DNA of 64,000 nt from Elephas maximus indicus (GCF_024166365.1 NC_064830.1:90946968-91010967); one strand, 5' to 3'; numbered from the stretch's first letter, positions 36,340-48,833 are shown. The notes: generated from the sequence alone by a model not told the origin. Translations and numbers: made by a program.

Positions 36340-36384
36340 GCAGTAGTTGATTAGGTTGTCATTTCTACATGGTAGCTTTTCCTG

Positions 36385-37400
36385 TTAACATCTTGTAGAT
36401 ATCCGTCCTCTGTGAGTACCCTGATGCTTAATAAGGCTTGTGCGCCAGCTGAAAGATTTTCCGCATTTGTCACACCTATATGGTCTCTGTCCAGTATGAA
36501 TGACCTCATGTCGATAAAGATTTGACTTAAAACTAAACGTTTTCCCACATTCTCTACACTGAAAGAATTCCTCTTTGGTATGGGTTCTTTGATGTTGAAT
36601 GAGATCTACGTTTCGACTAAAGGACTGCCCGCATTCACTACATCTATGGGTGTTCTCTCTAATATGAATTTGTTGATGGCTGATAAGGGTTGAGTGCCTG
36701 CTGAAGGCTTTTCCACATTCTAGGCATTTATGGGGTTTTTCTCCACTATGGGTTAACTGATGTCGAATACGGGTTGAATTTTGACTAAATGTTTTCTCAC
36801 ATTCACTACATTTATAGGGTTTTTCTTTCGTATGAATCCTTTTATGTTCAACAAGATATGAGATCTGACGAAAAAACTTTCCACAATCCCGACATTCATA
36901 TGGTTTTTCTGGTGGGTGACAACATTTATGGACAATAAGAGCCGACTTCTGTTTGAAGGCTTGTCCACAAATGTTACACTCAAAAGGATACTTTGAAGTG
37001 TGAATTCTTTGATGCTGAACAAAATCTGTCTCACATCTGATCACTATTCCACATTTGCTGCATTTATAACATTTTGGTCTTTTAAGAATTTGCTTATGCC
37101 TAAAAAGCAATGACCTCTGATTGAAAGGTTTCCCATATTCGGCATATCTGCCCTGCTCCTTTGTTTGAGAGTTCTGATCTTCAATAAAATTAAGGTTTTC
37201 AAAGAAGCCCTCCTCACAATCATCACTACTAACAGGGAGTGCAAGTCTGAAACTGTCCACAAATTCATTACATTTATATAACTTTTCAGAGGTTTTCTTG
37301 GCCTTCTCTTGCTTTACCACTGATACCTCATATGATACTAATTCTTCAGAAATCTTCTGCATTGAAGTTAACTTTTTCATCTTGTGTCTGGCTTCAGAAC
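36385..37400 (-). CDS. ZNF789: ZNF789, last coding exon with zinc fingers
   Basis: This is the terminal exon of a KRAB C2H2 zinc-finger protein, a sequence-specific DNA binder and probable repressor in the nucleus. It begins after an AG acceptor (37,402-37,401) with the last two bases of a glycine codon, continues SEARHKMKKLT, and stops at 36,387-36,385. About 115 linker residues come first. A degenerate finger (EYGKPFNQRSLLFRHKQI, lacking both cysteines) follows, and then eight complete C2H2 fingers from YKCSKCG to YRCDKCGKSFSWRTSLIKHQ. Linkers vary: some are classic (HSGEKPHKC, HTKEKPYKC), others atypical (HTKEEFFQC, HIRENTHRC). The linker phrases GSEARHKMKKLT, KCNEFVDSFRLALP and the finger order match human ZNF789 as I remember it. 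The frame joins perfectly with exons at 38,692 and 41,492. A partial inverted copy lies at 25.9-26.7 kb. Confidence 0.9.
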
Positions 37401-37630
37401 CTAGCCAAACAAACAAAAAAATATAAAGAAAACATATAAATGATCTGTCCACTGGAGAAGGAAAAAACTAAAAGGAAAAGAAGCTGATTGTTCAGGATAC
37501 AGGACAATCTAATGAAATTATCGAGTGCTTACTTGGGTACAGCATTATACTCAAGAGGCCAAAATTATGAATTTAATAATACTCAGCCTTCACAACAGAA
37601 AGAGCTCTTTATATGAGCTAACTAGAAAAT

Positions 37631-37784
37631 GGAAACCCTGGTGGTGTAGTAGTTAAGCGCTACAGCTGCTAACCAAAAGGTCAGCAGTTCAAATCCAGCA
37701 GGTGCTCCTTGGAAACTCTATGGGGCAGTTCTACTCTGACCTAGAGAGTCACTCTGAGTCAGAATCAACTCAACCATTTTTTTA
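37631..37784 (+). repeat. AfroSINE in ZNF789 intron
   Basis: Flanked by a perfect AACTAGAAAAT at 37,620-37,630 and 37,785-37,795. The tail is slightly shortened. Confidence 0.93.
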
Positions 37785-38024
37785 AACTAGAAAATCTGAG
37801 ACTAGAACATGTCTATCACCATAATTGGAAAAACAACTTCCTCTGGTCATGTATTACTGATAAGAATCAGTAGTATCACATAAATACAGGAGAGGTACCA
37901 TCTTACACTTCCTAGATATGCATGTCTGTAATGATTCTAGGTTAAAAAAACTCCTTAAAAATAGAGAAAATATAGATAGAGCAGAAAAGGAACCAGAGGG
38001 GAAATAGGTACGAAAGCCAACTGA

Positions 38025-38250
38025 ATACAGCAGTGGTTCTCAACCATGTTGATTTTACTCCCCAGGGGATATTTAGTAATATCAGGAGACATTCTCGTCA
38101 CAAATGGAATGCTGCTACTGGCACCTAGTGGGTAATGGCCAAGGATACTGTTAAACAATGCATAGGACATCCCTCCACCCCCAACAAAGAATTATTCAGC
38201 CCAAAATGTCACCAGTGCCAAGGCTGAGAAACCTTCGAGTAGAGGAATGT
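38025..38250. repeat. hAT-type MER DNA transposon
   Basis: It has matching inverted ends, CAGTGGTTCTCAACC at the left and GGCTGAGAAACC at the right, with the central GCTACTGGCACCTAGTGGG and CAGCCCAAAATGTCACCAG. These are the marks of an old non-autonomous hAT element. Confidence 0.7.
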
Positions 38251-38691
38251 GAAAAAGGGTAGAAGGATAATCAGGAAAAAAGTAAGTACATAAAAGAACA
38301 CTGATCAAATACGAAAAACAAAACGAAAGTAAGAGAACACGAGATAGTATGGTAAAAGGATAAGTAATGACAGTAGAATAAAGGAGTACCTAGAGTCTAG
38401 GGTGGTTGTCATTTAGAAAACACTAGACCAGCTACTTCAGAGAAAGAGTACACTGCAGTGGAAAGAGGATCAGCTTCATAGAAACTTGAAATCAATCCCA
38501 ATTCTATCAACCTATGACAAATATTTTAATTTTGAGTTTCTTCACCTAGAAAATGGAAAGGGCAGTAGGGATAAATGAAAGGGATACAGGCCAAGCACCT
38601 GGCTCAGTGTCTGGCACAAGAAGGGGCATCGTTAATGTGACTTCCCTTCCTCTTTACCATTTCCACTTGACTGGATCTCTTCCTCACCCAC

Positions 38692-38805
38692 CTGGGCAAG
38701 CACTACTGGAAGCTTTCCTATTCCCAGCGCTTGGTAGATCCAGGATCCATGGCTCTTCCCAGTCCTCCAGCTGAGAGATCACCTCAGGTTTGGGGAACTG
38801 AAATC
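38692..38805 (-). CDS. ZNF789: ZNF789, KRAB-B exon
   Basis: A 114-bp exon between an AG acceptor (38,807-38,806) and a GTGGGT donor (38,691). The first two bases complete the glycine split at the KRAB-A exon. The translation is GFQFPKPEVISQLEDWEEPW and onward to SSSACP plus one base, which completes the glycine at the start of the finger exon. The KPEVISQLE-WEEPWIL pattern is a standard KRAB B box, which strengthens KRAB-A repression. No stop is present in the frame. The same exon and its flanking introns recur on the opposite strand at about 25,997-26,103. There the copy has substitutions and a damaged donor (CCCAAGAGGGTGAGG instead of CCCAGGTGGGTGAGG). Confidence 0.9.
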
Positions 38806-38809
38806 CTAC

Positions 38810-39840
38810 TCATGGGGAAGTAAATGGGATGTGGTGGTTAGTGAGTTACAGACAGGTACTGGAGCTCAGTCTCAACGCCTCTGGTCTACAGTGGTAAGCA
38901 GAGTGATATGTAGGACGGTGTCTGAAAGGGCTGGTGATGATAGAAACTGGCACAATCTCTGCGAAAATCTGGCAATCTTCTATGAAAGTCTGAACAATCT
39001 TCATACCCTTGGACTTGGTAATTACACTTTTAGAAATATAGCCTAAAGACCAACTAGGAAAAGATTAATGCAATAGAGATGTTCAACAGTGTTAAAACAG
39101 TGCAAAACTGGAAATAAGCTGAATGTCAACAGGGGAATGATAATGAAGCCTATGAGGTCATAGTTACTAGGTTACTAGGCAGATATTAAAAATTCGTGTG
39201 TTCAAAGAGGATTTATCAAAATAGGAAAATGGTCCCTACATATTTTAAAGAGGAATAGAAAACTCACTTATACCATTTTGTAGTAATTTTTAAAAACTAT
39301 ATACAGGAAAAGACTAGGAAAAAAGTAAACCAAAATGTTAACAGTGGTTATTTCTGGGCAATCGGTCTGCAGATGCTTTTTATTTTCTACTTTATTTACT
39401 GATGTAGCTTCCAAAATTTCTATTATGAACATGTATTATTTTTATACTTAGTAAACTCCCTAAAGGAGTGCAGTGATATGGTAAAGAAGCACTCCCAAAC
39501 ACTGCTGTTCAATAAGCAGAAGAGCAGAAATTCTCTTAAAAACTCATTCATCAATATATATTAAGAAACTTAAAGTGCCCGTATTCTTTAACTCCCAATT
39601 CTAATCCTTGGGGAATCATCAGAAATGCATATGAAGATTTATAGTCAGAGGCATCCTTTGGAACACCGTAACACAGAAAATGATACACACACAAGCAAAC
39701 CAAGTTGAACATCTCCAAATGTGGAAATAATTAAATATTTTTATGTATGAGATAGTGGAATTATGTTACAATCATGTACTATATTTATAGAGAATTTTAA
39801 TCACAGGGAAAATGATGTTATAATGTTAAGAATTATGGCA
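38810..39840. mobile_element. Intron with old L1 3' fragment
   Basis: About 39,000-39,440 resembles an old plus-strand L1 3' end (CTTGGTAATTACACTTTTAG, GTTATTTCTGGGC). The rest is unclassified intron of ZNF789. Confidence 0.45.
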
Positions 39841-39844
39841 TTAT

Positions 39845-40435
39845 TAATATAATTTATAAAATGTTCTACATTCTACTTTGGTGAGTAGCATCTGGGGTCT
39901 TAGAAGCTTGGGAGCACCCATCTAAGATACTCCATTGGTTTTACCACATCTGAAGCAAGGGAGAATGAAGAAAACCAAAGACAAAGGAAAGATTAGTCCA
40001 AAGGACTAATGGACCGCAACTACCACAGCCTTCATCAGGCTGAGTCCAGCACAACTAGATGGTACCCAAAATTCTAATTCACAAAAAAAGACCAGACTTA
40101 TTGGCCTGACAGAGACTGGAGAAACCCTGAGAATATGGCCCCTGGACACTCTTTTAGCTCAGTAATGAAGTCACTCCTGAGGTTCACCCTTCAGCCAAAG
40201 ATTAGACAGGCCCATACAACAAACGAGACCAAAGGGGTACACCAGCCCAGGCGCAAGAAAGAGAAGGCAGTAGGGGATAGGAAAGCTGGTAACAGGGAAC
40301 TCAAGTTCGAGAAGGGAGAGTGTTGACATGTCATTTGGTAACCAATGTCACAAAACAATATGTGTACTAATTTTTTAATGGGAAGCTAAGTTTGCTGTGT
40401 AAACCTTCATCTAACGCACAAAAAAAAAAAAAAAA
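39845..40435 (+). mobile_element. L1 3' UTR insertion with 17-bp TSD
   Basis: A 5'-truncated young-looking L1 3' end is flanked by AAGAATTATGGCATTAT (39,828-39,844 and 40,436-40,452), with an A-tail at about 40,420-40,437. The segment containing CATCTGGGGTCTTAGAAGC marks the afrotherian L1 3' UTR family, also seen at 30,369, 53,000 and 55,100. Confidence 0.85.
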
Positions 40436-40452
40436 AAGAATTATGGCATTAT

Positions 40453-41810
<1,358 letters not shown>

Positions 41811-41819
41811 CAACACATG

Positions 41820-41990
41820 GGCCAGATGATAAATATTTAAGGCTTTGCAGGACAGTTGACCTCTGATGCAAATATTCAACTCTGGTGTGGCAGTGAAAAA
41901 GTAGCCACAGATTGCTTTTTAAATGAGTGGGCATGGCTGTGTTCCAATAAAACTTTACTAACAGATCCAGGCCTGTCTGCCAACTCCTGC
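41820..41990. repeat. Old DNA-transposon-like repeat
   Basis: GCCAGATGATAAATATTTAAGG, then GGGCATGGCTGTGTTCCAAT and AAAACTTTACTAACAG, form a familiar old mammalian repeat. It is probably a hAT/MER type, but I cannot name the family. Confidence 0.5.
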
Positions 41991-42119
41991 TCTATACAAC
42001 GCTAGTTTTTATAAATAAGGTCCGTAGGTGGTGCAGTAGATGGTTATCATTAGGTAAAGGTAACCACATAGTTGGGTTCAGAAAGGTTACAGTATATAAC
42101 TGAATATTAAAAAAAAAAA

Positions 42120-42830
42120 AATATTAGAAGCTGCCAAAAGGAGAACTTCCTAAGAAGTCAGCCTGCTGCCTGAAAGATACTGAGTTTGCAGGGAAAACTT
42201 TCTGAGGGACTAGGGCGACAAGGCAAGGACATGGCTGCCCTTTTGCCACTCCACTCGGCACAATAGCTGGACCAAATGCCAGAAGACTGGGCTGCCATGG
42301 CCTTACCCTCGGCCCTGTACCTGTTAGGGTTTTTTCTTTTCCCAGCTGCAGTGGCTGCTGACCTGGCTGGGCCACCTGTTATGTTTAAGTACAGGGAGCA
42401 GGCGAGTGGACTCTGCAGTGTCCACATCCTCTGCACCAGCTGCATGGACACCAGGCTCAGGCACAGCCAGCCTGTGAACAGTTTTATCGAGGCTGAGGCT
42501 GTTTACAGCTGCTGGTGGTAGAAGGCACTGTTGACCGCAGCCATCACTGCTGCTGAGGCTGGAGCCACTGTGCTTAACCTGCCCGTCCAACCCCTCTAGG
42601 GGAAAAGGCAGAGGAATGGAGAGAAGTGGCCGGCACACAGCCTTCCCACTACCTCCTTCCCTTCTGCCCAGAGAACACTGTCACTCACGGCAGGAGCTTC
42701 CACCCAGAGAAAGTACAAGCTGCTGGGGCACATCCTCTCCAGGGCATACTCTCTAGGTTTAATCAGCAGGCAGGATGGGAGCCGGAAAAAAGTCAGTCAA
42801 CATTGCTCTGGTCTGATTTACATAGTTATT
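42120..42830. other. GC-richer block of unknown origin in ZNF789 intron
   Basis: This block is GC-richer than its surroundings and has overlapping open frames on both strands (up to 104 codons). On the minus strand a frame with FTGWLCLSLVSMQLVQRMWT looks like part of a membrane protein and is followed by a basic stretch, so a decayed retrocopy is possible. I see no poly(A) tail or target-site duplication, and I do not recognise the parent. Confidence 0.25.
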
Positions 42831-44630
42831 AAATTAGATAAGTCTGCCAAGCAAGGTTTATAAATTTCAGCTAAATTTGTAAATCCCTGGGTTAACTTGT
42901 GGGGGGTTTACGTGAACTGGGAAAGTACAATGGTATTAAGTTCTTTAGACCATGGGGTAAATGTAACATAAGGAGGTTCCTCAGCCCCTTGCAGACATTT
43001 AAAAGGTATTACAGAAACGAGTTTTTCCTCTTCCAAAGGTTCTTTGGGGTAGTATGAGAGTTCAGATATTTTCGGGGGGGAGGTTAGGACGGTAAAGGTA
43101 GGTAAAGAGTAGTGGCTATTGGAGAGTGGAGGGAGAGGAAGGAAGCTGGGCATCTGAGGCTAGGGACTCAGCCATTTTGGGAAAGGGAGAGTATAGGGGC
43201 TGTTGCCAGGTAAGTAGCTGGAGAGGTCACAGAGCTTTGATGGTATACCTTTTTAATTTGTTTAGCTTTTTTCAAAATGTTCTATCAGGAGGCAATTTTA
43301 TTATTTTTATTTCTTTTGTAACCTTCAAGTATTAATTGAAAAAAGAAAAAAACCCTCTGTTAGGCTTGTTTGATACAGGAGTCCTTAGCTTCTGTCTACT
43401 ATGCAGATTAACGTAAACTAAGTGACCCCTAAAATGATCACTGGTCTTTAAAATTTCCTTCAGCAAGTACATGGCAGCAGCCTAAATACAAGACTAAACT
43501 GGGGTCAGAGAGAGCTGCAGGAGTCCCATAGGGGGTCCTGGCCCAGTCTTGGACATGGCATTCACAATCTTACTGAGAAACTTTCAAGTATTAAAGAGTC
43601 AAATGCACGCAAAAATCTTATGGTGCACCAAAAAGAAACAAAGAGAGTTGAATAATGAACCCAGTGAGATGCTCTGAAGATGAGCAGAATATGAAGGTAT
43701 AAAGATAGACAATAAATCTCTCAAAGAGCCATCCTCACAATAAGCAGAGGCTTTAATCTGAGAGACTTACCTCCAGCAGGTCCTGAGAATTTGAGGAGAT
43801 AGTCTGGCCACAAAGGCCCCTTGCCGGTACCAGGACAAGTCAGTTCTGCGACTTTCCCGGAATGCTGAAGATAAACGTGCCTTCAGAAATCCTGCCAACT
43901 ACGCCACTGAAAGTCATAGAGTAATCATCTATACTCTGATTAGTGTGAAGCTGAGAGATTAAAAGTAAAATGACAACTCAAGCTGGAGATAGACTGAATT
44001 CCATGTGGTGGAATCCAGTAATCCAACATGGCAACTCAGCAGTGACATTTTAGAAGGGTGAAACAAAGGACCTGAAGTACTTGATTGGTATTTACAAACT
44101 TGCATCACTGAAAGACATTACTTGATTAGTAATTATGGGCTTAGATAAACAAAAGACATTACTGGATTGGTAGTAGATCATTTAAAGGCTAGACTTCCTG
44201 CGGAGGGAACTTGTAAGACTGGACTGCCTGTAGTGGAAGCTGGTAAAGTGATCGGCTTATATAGATATACACGTCTTTCATAGACTGGTTACAATGTGGC
44301 AAATATCAATGGTATGTAATGGGTGAGGGGAGGTCGCAGGGCAGTTACCTCATCATTAACGGACATTCAGCTCTCAGGGGAGTCACAGTATAGTTACATT
44401 ATCATAGCCAGACATTTCTTAGTTTCATGATTATGTCTGCACAAAAAATCGCTGTTGCTGGGGTGGAAATGGAACTAATCACAGTGGAGTTGTACTCAAA
44501 CCTCAAGCTGGCCACTTCAGATTTTCTCAGGTACCTCAAATTTTAAAATTCCCTTACACAGAACAAAGGCCAAATTCTTTGGGTAAAGTTAAGGTAAACC
44601 CCACACAAGTGCTGAGGAATAAAATGGCTT
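42831..44630. other. ZNF789 intron, mostly unclassified
   Basis: Apart from the candidate exon at 43,771-43,880, I see no gene. Parts of 43,440-44,600 look like diverged LTR sequence. Confidence 0.3.
43771..43880 (-). other. Candidate alternative 5' exon of ZNF789
   Basis: On the minus strand a segment with several CpGs ends at a near-perfect donor (CTGGAG|GTAAGT at 43,771/43,770), in phase 0 with KRAB-A. Its in-frame translation has a stop upstream and no ATG, so it would be untranslated or part of a repeat. The left boundary is a guess. Confidence 0.25.
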
Positions 44631-44635
44631 AATCA

Positions 44636-44805
44636 CCAAAAACCAAACCAAACCCACTACCGTCGAGTCGATTCCAACTCATAGTGACCCTATAGGACAG
44701 AGCAGAACTGCCCCATAGAGTTTCCAAGGAGCGCCTGATGGATTTGAACTGCCAACCTCTTTGTTAGCAGCCATAGCACTTAACCACTACGCCACCAGGG
44801 TTTCC
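44636..44805 (-). repeat. AfroSINE
   Basis: Full length and little diverged: tail CTACCGTCGAGTCGATTCC, head end CACTACGCCACCAGGGTTTC. Confidence 0.92.
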
Positions 44806-45870
44806 ATATATTTCTCCCTCCAAATTTATAGTTTTATATTTGGGCCCTTAATGTTGCTCAGCAATTCTTGCTCTCATATTCCTCACAAATGGTATCCTAT
44901 GCCTTCATCACTCTTGTTCCTTCAAAAGCATCTATTTAGCACAAGTATGTGCCTGGCTTTGTGTTATATGACAGGATTAATTAGTTAATCAGCTACTTAA
45001 TTAATTAATGTTAAGTTTCCTGCTGAAGCCAAGGATATAGCTCTTCACGTTGTATACAGCACAACTCTAGAGGCCATCACTCACGTCACAGCTATGTGAG
45101 TAGTGCCCCCTGGAGTTGCTAAGCGCACAACCTGTACAACCCTAGAGCAACCTTAGTCCCTGCTTCTGGAAGTGAACCATCGAATGGGGGTGTAATGAGA
45201 TCTAAACATAATAATAACCCAGTGGTCAATTACACAAGGAGGTAGAGGGGCCTGTGAAGACATGTAGATGTACGCAAATTGCCTACCCTACCTCCTGCCT
45301 CTCAGAACGTATTGCCAGTCCCTTCCCAGAAACAGTCCATAGGGCACCATATGCCTCATGCTCTTTCAGTTCCCTCACCAACTTCCCTACACATCACATA
45401 CATTTTACCCATCCCTCCCTTGTGTCTCAGAGGAAGACACTGCCCTTCTCCTGGTAATCCCTCCTTCTCTAACTTTGAGTTCATTCTATCATGTCTCCTC
45501 CAGGGTCTTAATCCAACAACTCTTCCTCTTCTATATTTTTAACCCTTTCCCCCTCCATCGGTTCTTTGCTTTTAGCCTGTAAAAATGCTAAAAATCATTC
45601 TTATCTTTAAATAGATGTTCCTTGCTCCTTCTATCCCAACTTGTTACCACTCTCTCCTTCCCTTACTGGACACACCTTTGTAAAAAAAAAACTCTACAAG
45701 CTCACCTCCCAATCATTCCACAACTCTCCATCTGGCTTAAGCCTTCAACACTCCCCTGAAACTCTTATTCTGAGCCACTGTAGTGATTGTATACTTTGGG
45801 AACACAGGAAAGAGTAATTTACTCAACACAACCTGAGGAAGCAGAAAAGATTCCCGAGAAGACACTTTTT
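44806..45870. other. Intron stretch, pyrimidine-rich
   Basis: A pyrimidine-rich plus strand (45,290-45,790) gives several chance frames. No gene or clear repeat was assigned. Confidence 0.35.
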
Positions 45871-45879
45871 GAGTTGAGT

Positions 45880-46405
45880 TTTACAATACGAGTAGGTATG
45901 ATCAAGTGGGATTTACCCCAGTAATGCAAGGGTGGTTTGACATTAGAAAATCAATGTTATACACCACATTAATGGAAGAAAATAAAAACAAAAAAGATTA
46001 TCTCAATAGATACAGAAAAGGCATTTGACAAAATTCAACACCCTTTCATGATAAAAACACTCAGCAAGATATGAATAAAAGGAAAATTCCTCATTATAAT
46101 AAAGGGCATTTATGAAAAAACCATAGCTAACATCATATGAGAGCTCTCTCATTAAGGTTAGGGACAAGACAGGAATGCATGCTCCCCCACTGCTATTCAA
46201 CATCATTCTGGAAATTCCAGCCAGAGCAATTAGCCTACAGAAAAAAAGTATCCAAACTGGGAAGGAGGAAGTAAAACTATCCCTTTTCACAGATGATATT
46301 ATCCTATATATAGAAAACCCCCAAAGAATCCACAAGAAAACTATTAGAACTAATAAATGAATTCAGCAACAGGACAAGGTATAAGGTCAACACACAAAAA
46401 TCAGT
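45880..46405 (+). mobile_element. L1 ORF2 fragment
   Basis: L1 ORF2 sequence: GTAATGCAAGGGTGGTTTGAC, CAATAGATACAGAAAAGGC, TTTCACAGATGATATTATCC (the reverse transcriptase FTDDI region). It is cut at 46,405-46,410 by RTE sequence. Confidence 0.75.
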
Positions 46406-46410
46406 CAGGT

Positions 46411-46676
46411 ATCAATTCTTCTTCGGTCTTCCTTATTCACTGTCCAGCTTTCACATGCATATGATGCAATTGAAAACACCATGGCTTGGGTCAGGCGCAC
46501 CTTAGTCTTCAAGGTGACATCTTTCCTTTTCAACACTTTAAAGATGTCCTCTGCAAAAGATTTACCAAATGCAAAGTGTCTTTTGATTTCTTGACTGCTG
46601 CTTCCGTGGCTGTTGATTGTGGATCCAAGTAAAATGAAATCTTTGACAACTTCAATCTTTTCTCTGTTTATCATGT
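46411..46676 (-). mobile_element. Internal RTE fragment
   Basis: Minus-strand RTE coding sequence (NREKIEVVKDFILLGSTINS) without the usual 3' tail. It joins two L1 pieces of opposite orientation and so marks a rearrangement or deletion. Confidence 0.8.
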
Positions 46677-46990
46677 TTCCACCTTTTTGCTATTGTGAAA
46701 AGTGCTGCAGTAAACGCTGGTGTACAGGTTTCTGTTTGCATTTCTGTCTTCACTTCTGGGTATATAACTCGGACTGGGATTGCTGACCCATATGGTAGTT
46801 CTATGTTTAACTTTTTGAGAAACCACTAAACTGTGTGTTGCAGTGGCTGTACACCATTTTACATTCCCACCAGCAATGGATGAGAGTTCCAGTTCCTCCA
46901 CAACCTTGCCAGCACCTGTTATCTTCCTTTATTTTTTGAACATTGACACTCTAGTAGGGGTGAGGTGGTATCTCACTGTAGTTTAGATTT
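46677..46990 (-). mobile_element. L1 3' fragment
   Basis: TTTGCTATTGTGAAAAGTGCTG and CCCACCAGCAATGGATGAGAG are the reverse complement of an L1 3' ORF2 end. The SINE at 46,997 follows. Confidence 0.65.
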
Positions 46991-46996
46991 GCATTT

Positions 46997-47147
46997 CCTT
47001 GGTGGCATGGTGGTTAGGAGCTCAGCTGCTACCAAGAGTTCGGCAGTTCCAATCCACCAGTCACTCCTTGGAAACCCTACGGGGCAGTTCTACTCAGTCC
47101 TATAAGGTTGCTATGAATTGGAACCGACTCAATGGCAACAGGTGTTT
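46997..47147 (+). repeat. AfroSINE
   Basis: GGTGGCATGGTGGTTAGGAG head and AACCGACTCAATGGCAACAGG tail. Confidence 0.85.
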
Positions 47148-47479
47148 TCTTTCAATGGCTAATGACATTAAGCGTGTCTTCTAACCACTTTCCATAATGT
47201 TACAAATTCAATAACTTAGCTTCCTCTGCAGCCTTTAACACCGACAGTTCGGAATTCATTTCCATAAACTTCTTCAGATAAGCGTTTACCTCCCAGCTAA
47301 AAGTGCAGTATGTGGTATCTTTATTTCCCAGCACAAAGGACAGTACATGCTGTATAGTAGGAACACAACAATGCTCACTGAGAGAAACAATGAGCAAGGA
47401 TGGCAATAATAGATTAAATTGACAAAGCATCTAAAATGTAACTACATATTATGCAAAACATTTTCCATGCCTTATTTTA

Positions 47480-47650
47480 TCTAATCCATGTAACCTTTTG
47501 TGGTACATACTACATTATTTCATTTTATAGATAAGGAAAACAGTGGCCCGGAGAGTTTACGTAAGGATTAGAAGGTAACACACCTAAAAAGTAACAGAGC
47601 CTGGATTTGAACCTAACTACAGAGTTCCATCTCTTTACATCATACTTTCC
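47480..47650 (+). repeat. MIR SINE
   Basis: GATAAGGAAAACAGTGGCCC and GAGCCTGGATTTGAACCTAA are MIR landmarks. Confidence 0.7.
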
Positions 47651-47712
47651 ATGAGGGAAAAATCCCCAAATTGATTAAGAAGGTCAACAAAGGAGTTAAA
47701 GCTATACCCTGG

Positions 47713-48832
47713 TTGCTGTTGTTGTTGTTAGGCGCCGTTGAGTCCGTTCCGACTCATAGCGACCCTATGCACAACAGAACGAAACACTGCCTGGTCCTGC
47801 TTGAGCTCATTGTTGCAGTCACTGTGTCAATCCACCTCGTTGAGGGTCTTCCTCTTTTCCGCTGACCCTGTACTCTGCCAAGCATGATGTCCTTCTCCAG
47901 GGACTCATCCCTCCTGACAACATGTCCAAAGTATGTAAGACGCAGTCTCCCCATCCTTGCCTCTAAGGAGCATTCTGGCCGCTCTTCTTCCAAAACAGAT
48001 TTGTTCGTTCTTTTGGCAGTCCATGGTATATTCAATATTCTTCGCCAACACCACAATTCAAAGGCGTCAACTCTTCTTCGGTCTTCCTTATTCATTGTCC
48101 AGCTTTCACATGCATATGATGTGACTGAAAATACCATGGCTTGGGTCAGGAGCACCTTAGTCTTCAGGGTGACATCTTTGCTCTTCAACACTTTAAAGAG
48201 GTCCTTTGCAGCAGATTTACCCAATGCATTGCATCTTTTGATTTCTTGACTGCTGCTTCCATGGCTGTTGATTGTGGATCCAAGTAAAATTAAATCCTTG
48301 ACAACTTCAATCTTTTCTCCATTTATCATGATGTTGCTCATTGGTCCAGTTGTGAGGATTTTTGTTTTCTTTACATTGAGGTGTAATCCATACTGAAGGC
48401 TGTGGTCTTTGATCTTCATTAGTAAGTGCTTCAAGTCCCCTTCACTTTCAGCAAGCAAGGTTGTGTCGTCTGCATAACGCAGGTTGTTAATGAGTCCTCC
48501 TCCAATCTTGATGCCCCGTTCTTCTTCACATAGTCCAGCTTCTCGGATTATTTGTTCAGCATACAGATTAAATAGGTATGGTGAAAGAATACAACCCTGA
48601 CGCACACCTTTCCTGACTTTAAACCTATCAGTATCCCCTTGTTCTGTCCGAACAACTGCCTCTGGATCTATGTAAAGGTTCCTCATGAGCACAATTAAGT
48701 GTTCTGGAATTCCCATTCTTCACAGTGTTATCCACAGTTTGTTATGATCCACACAGTCAAATGCCTTTGCATAATCAATAAAACACAGGTAAACATCCTT
48801 CTGGTATTCTCTGCTTTCAGCCAGGATTCATC
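47713..48832 (-). mobile_element. RTE LINE 3' half, 320-codon frame still open
   Basis: The 3' end is at the left (TTGCTGTTGTTGTTGTTAGG). The frame at 48,716-47,754 is open for 320 codons. It reads FKVRKGVRQGCILSPYLF, NNLRYADDTTLLAESEGD (catalytic YADD intact), then the C-terminal VVRRDESLEKDIMLGRVQGQ and RPSTRWIDT. The N-terminal endonuclease and first RT motifs are missing. It is the 3' part of one larger insertion with the tRNA-like unit and the plus-strand RTE part to its right, bounded by ATACCCTGG (47,704 and 49,872). Confidence 0.92.
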
Positions 48833-48833
48833 C

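Noticed and set aside
36753-37268. Minus-strand frames overlapping the zinc-finger exon in other frames
   Set aside because: They lack the C2H2 spacing. The true frame with eight fingers runs through the same bases.
45254-45582. Three overlapping plus-strand frames
   Set aside because: They arise from pyrimidine-rich sequence giving Ser/Pro/Leu/Phe-rich translations in all frames. No domain is seen.
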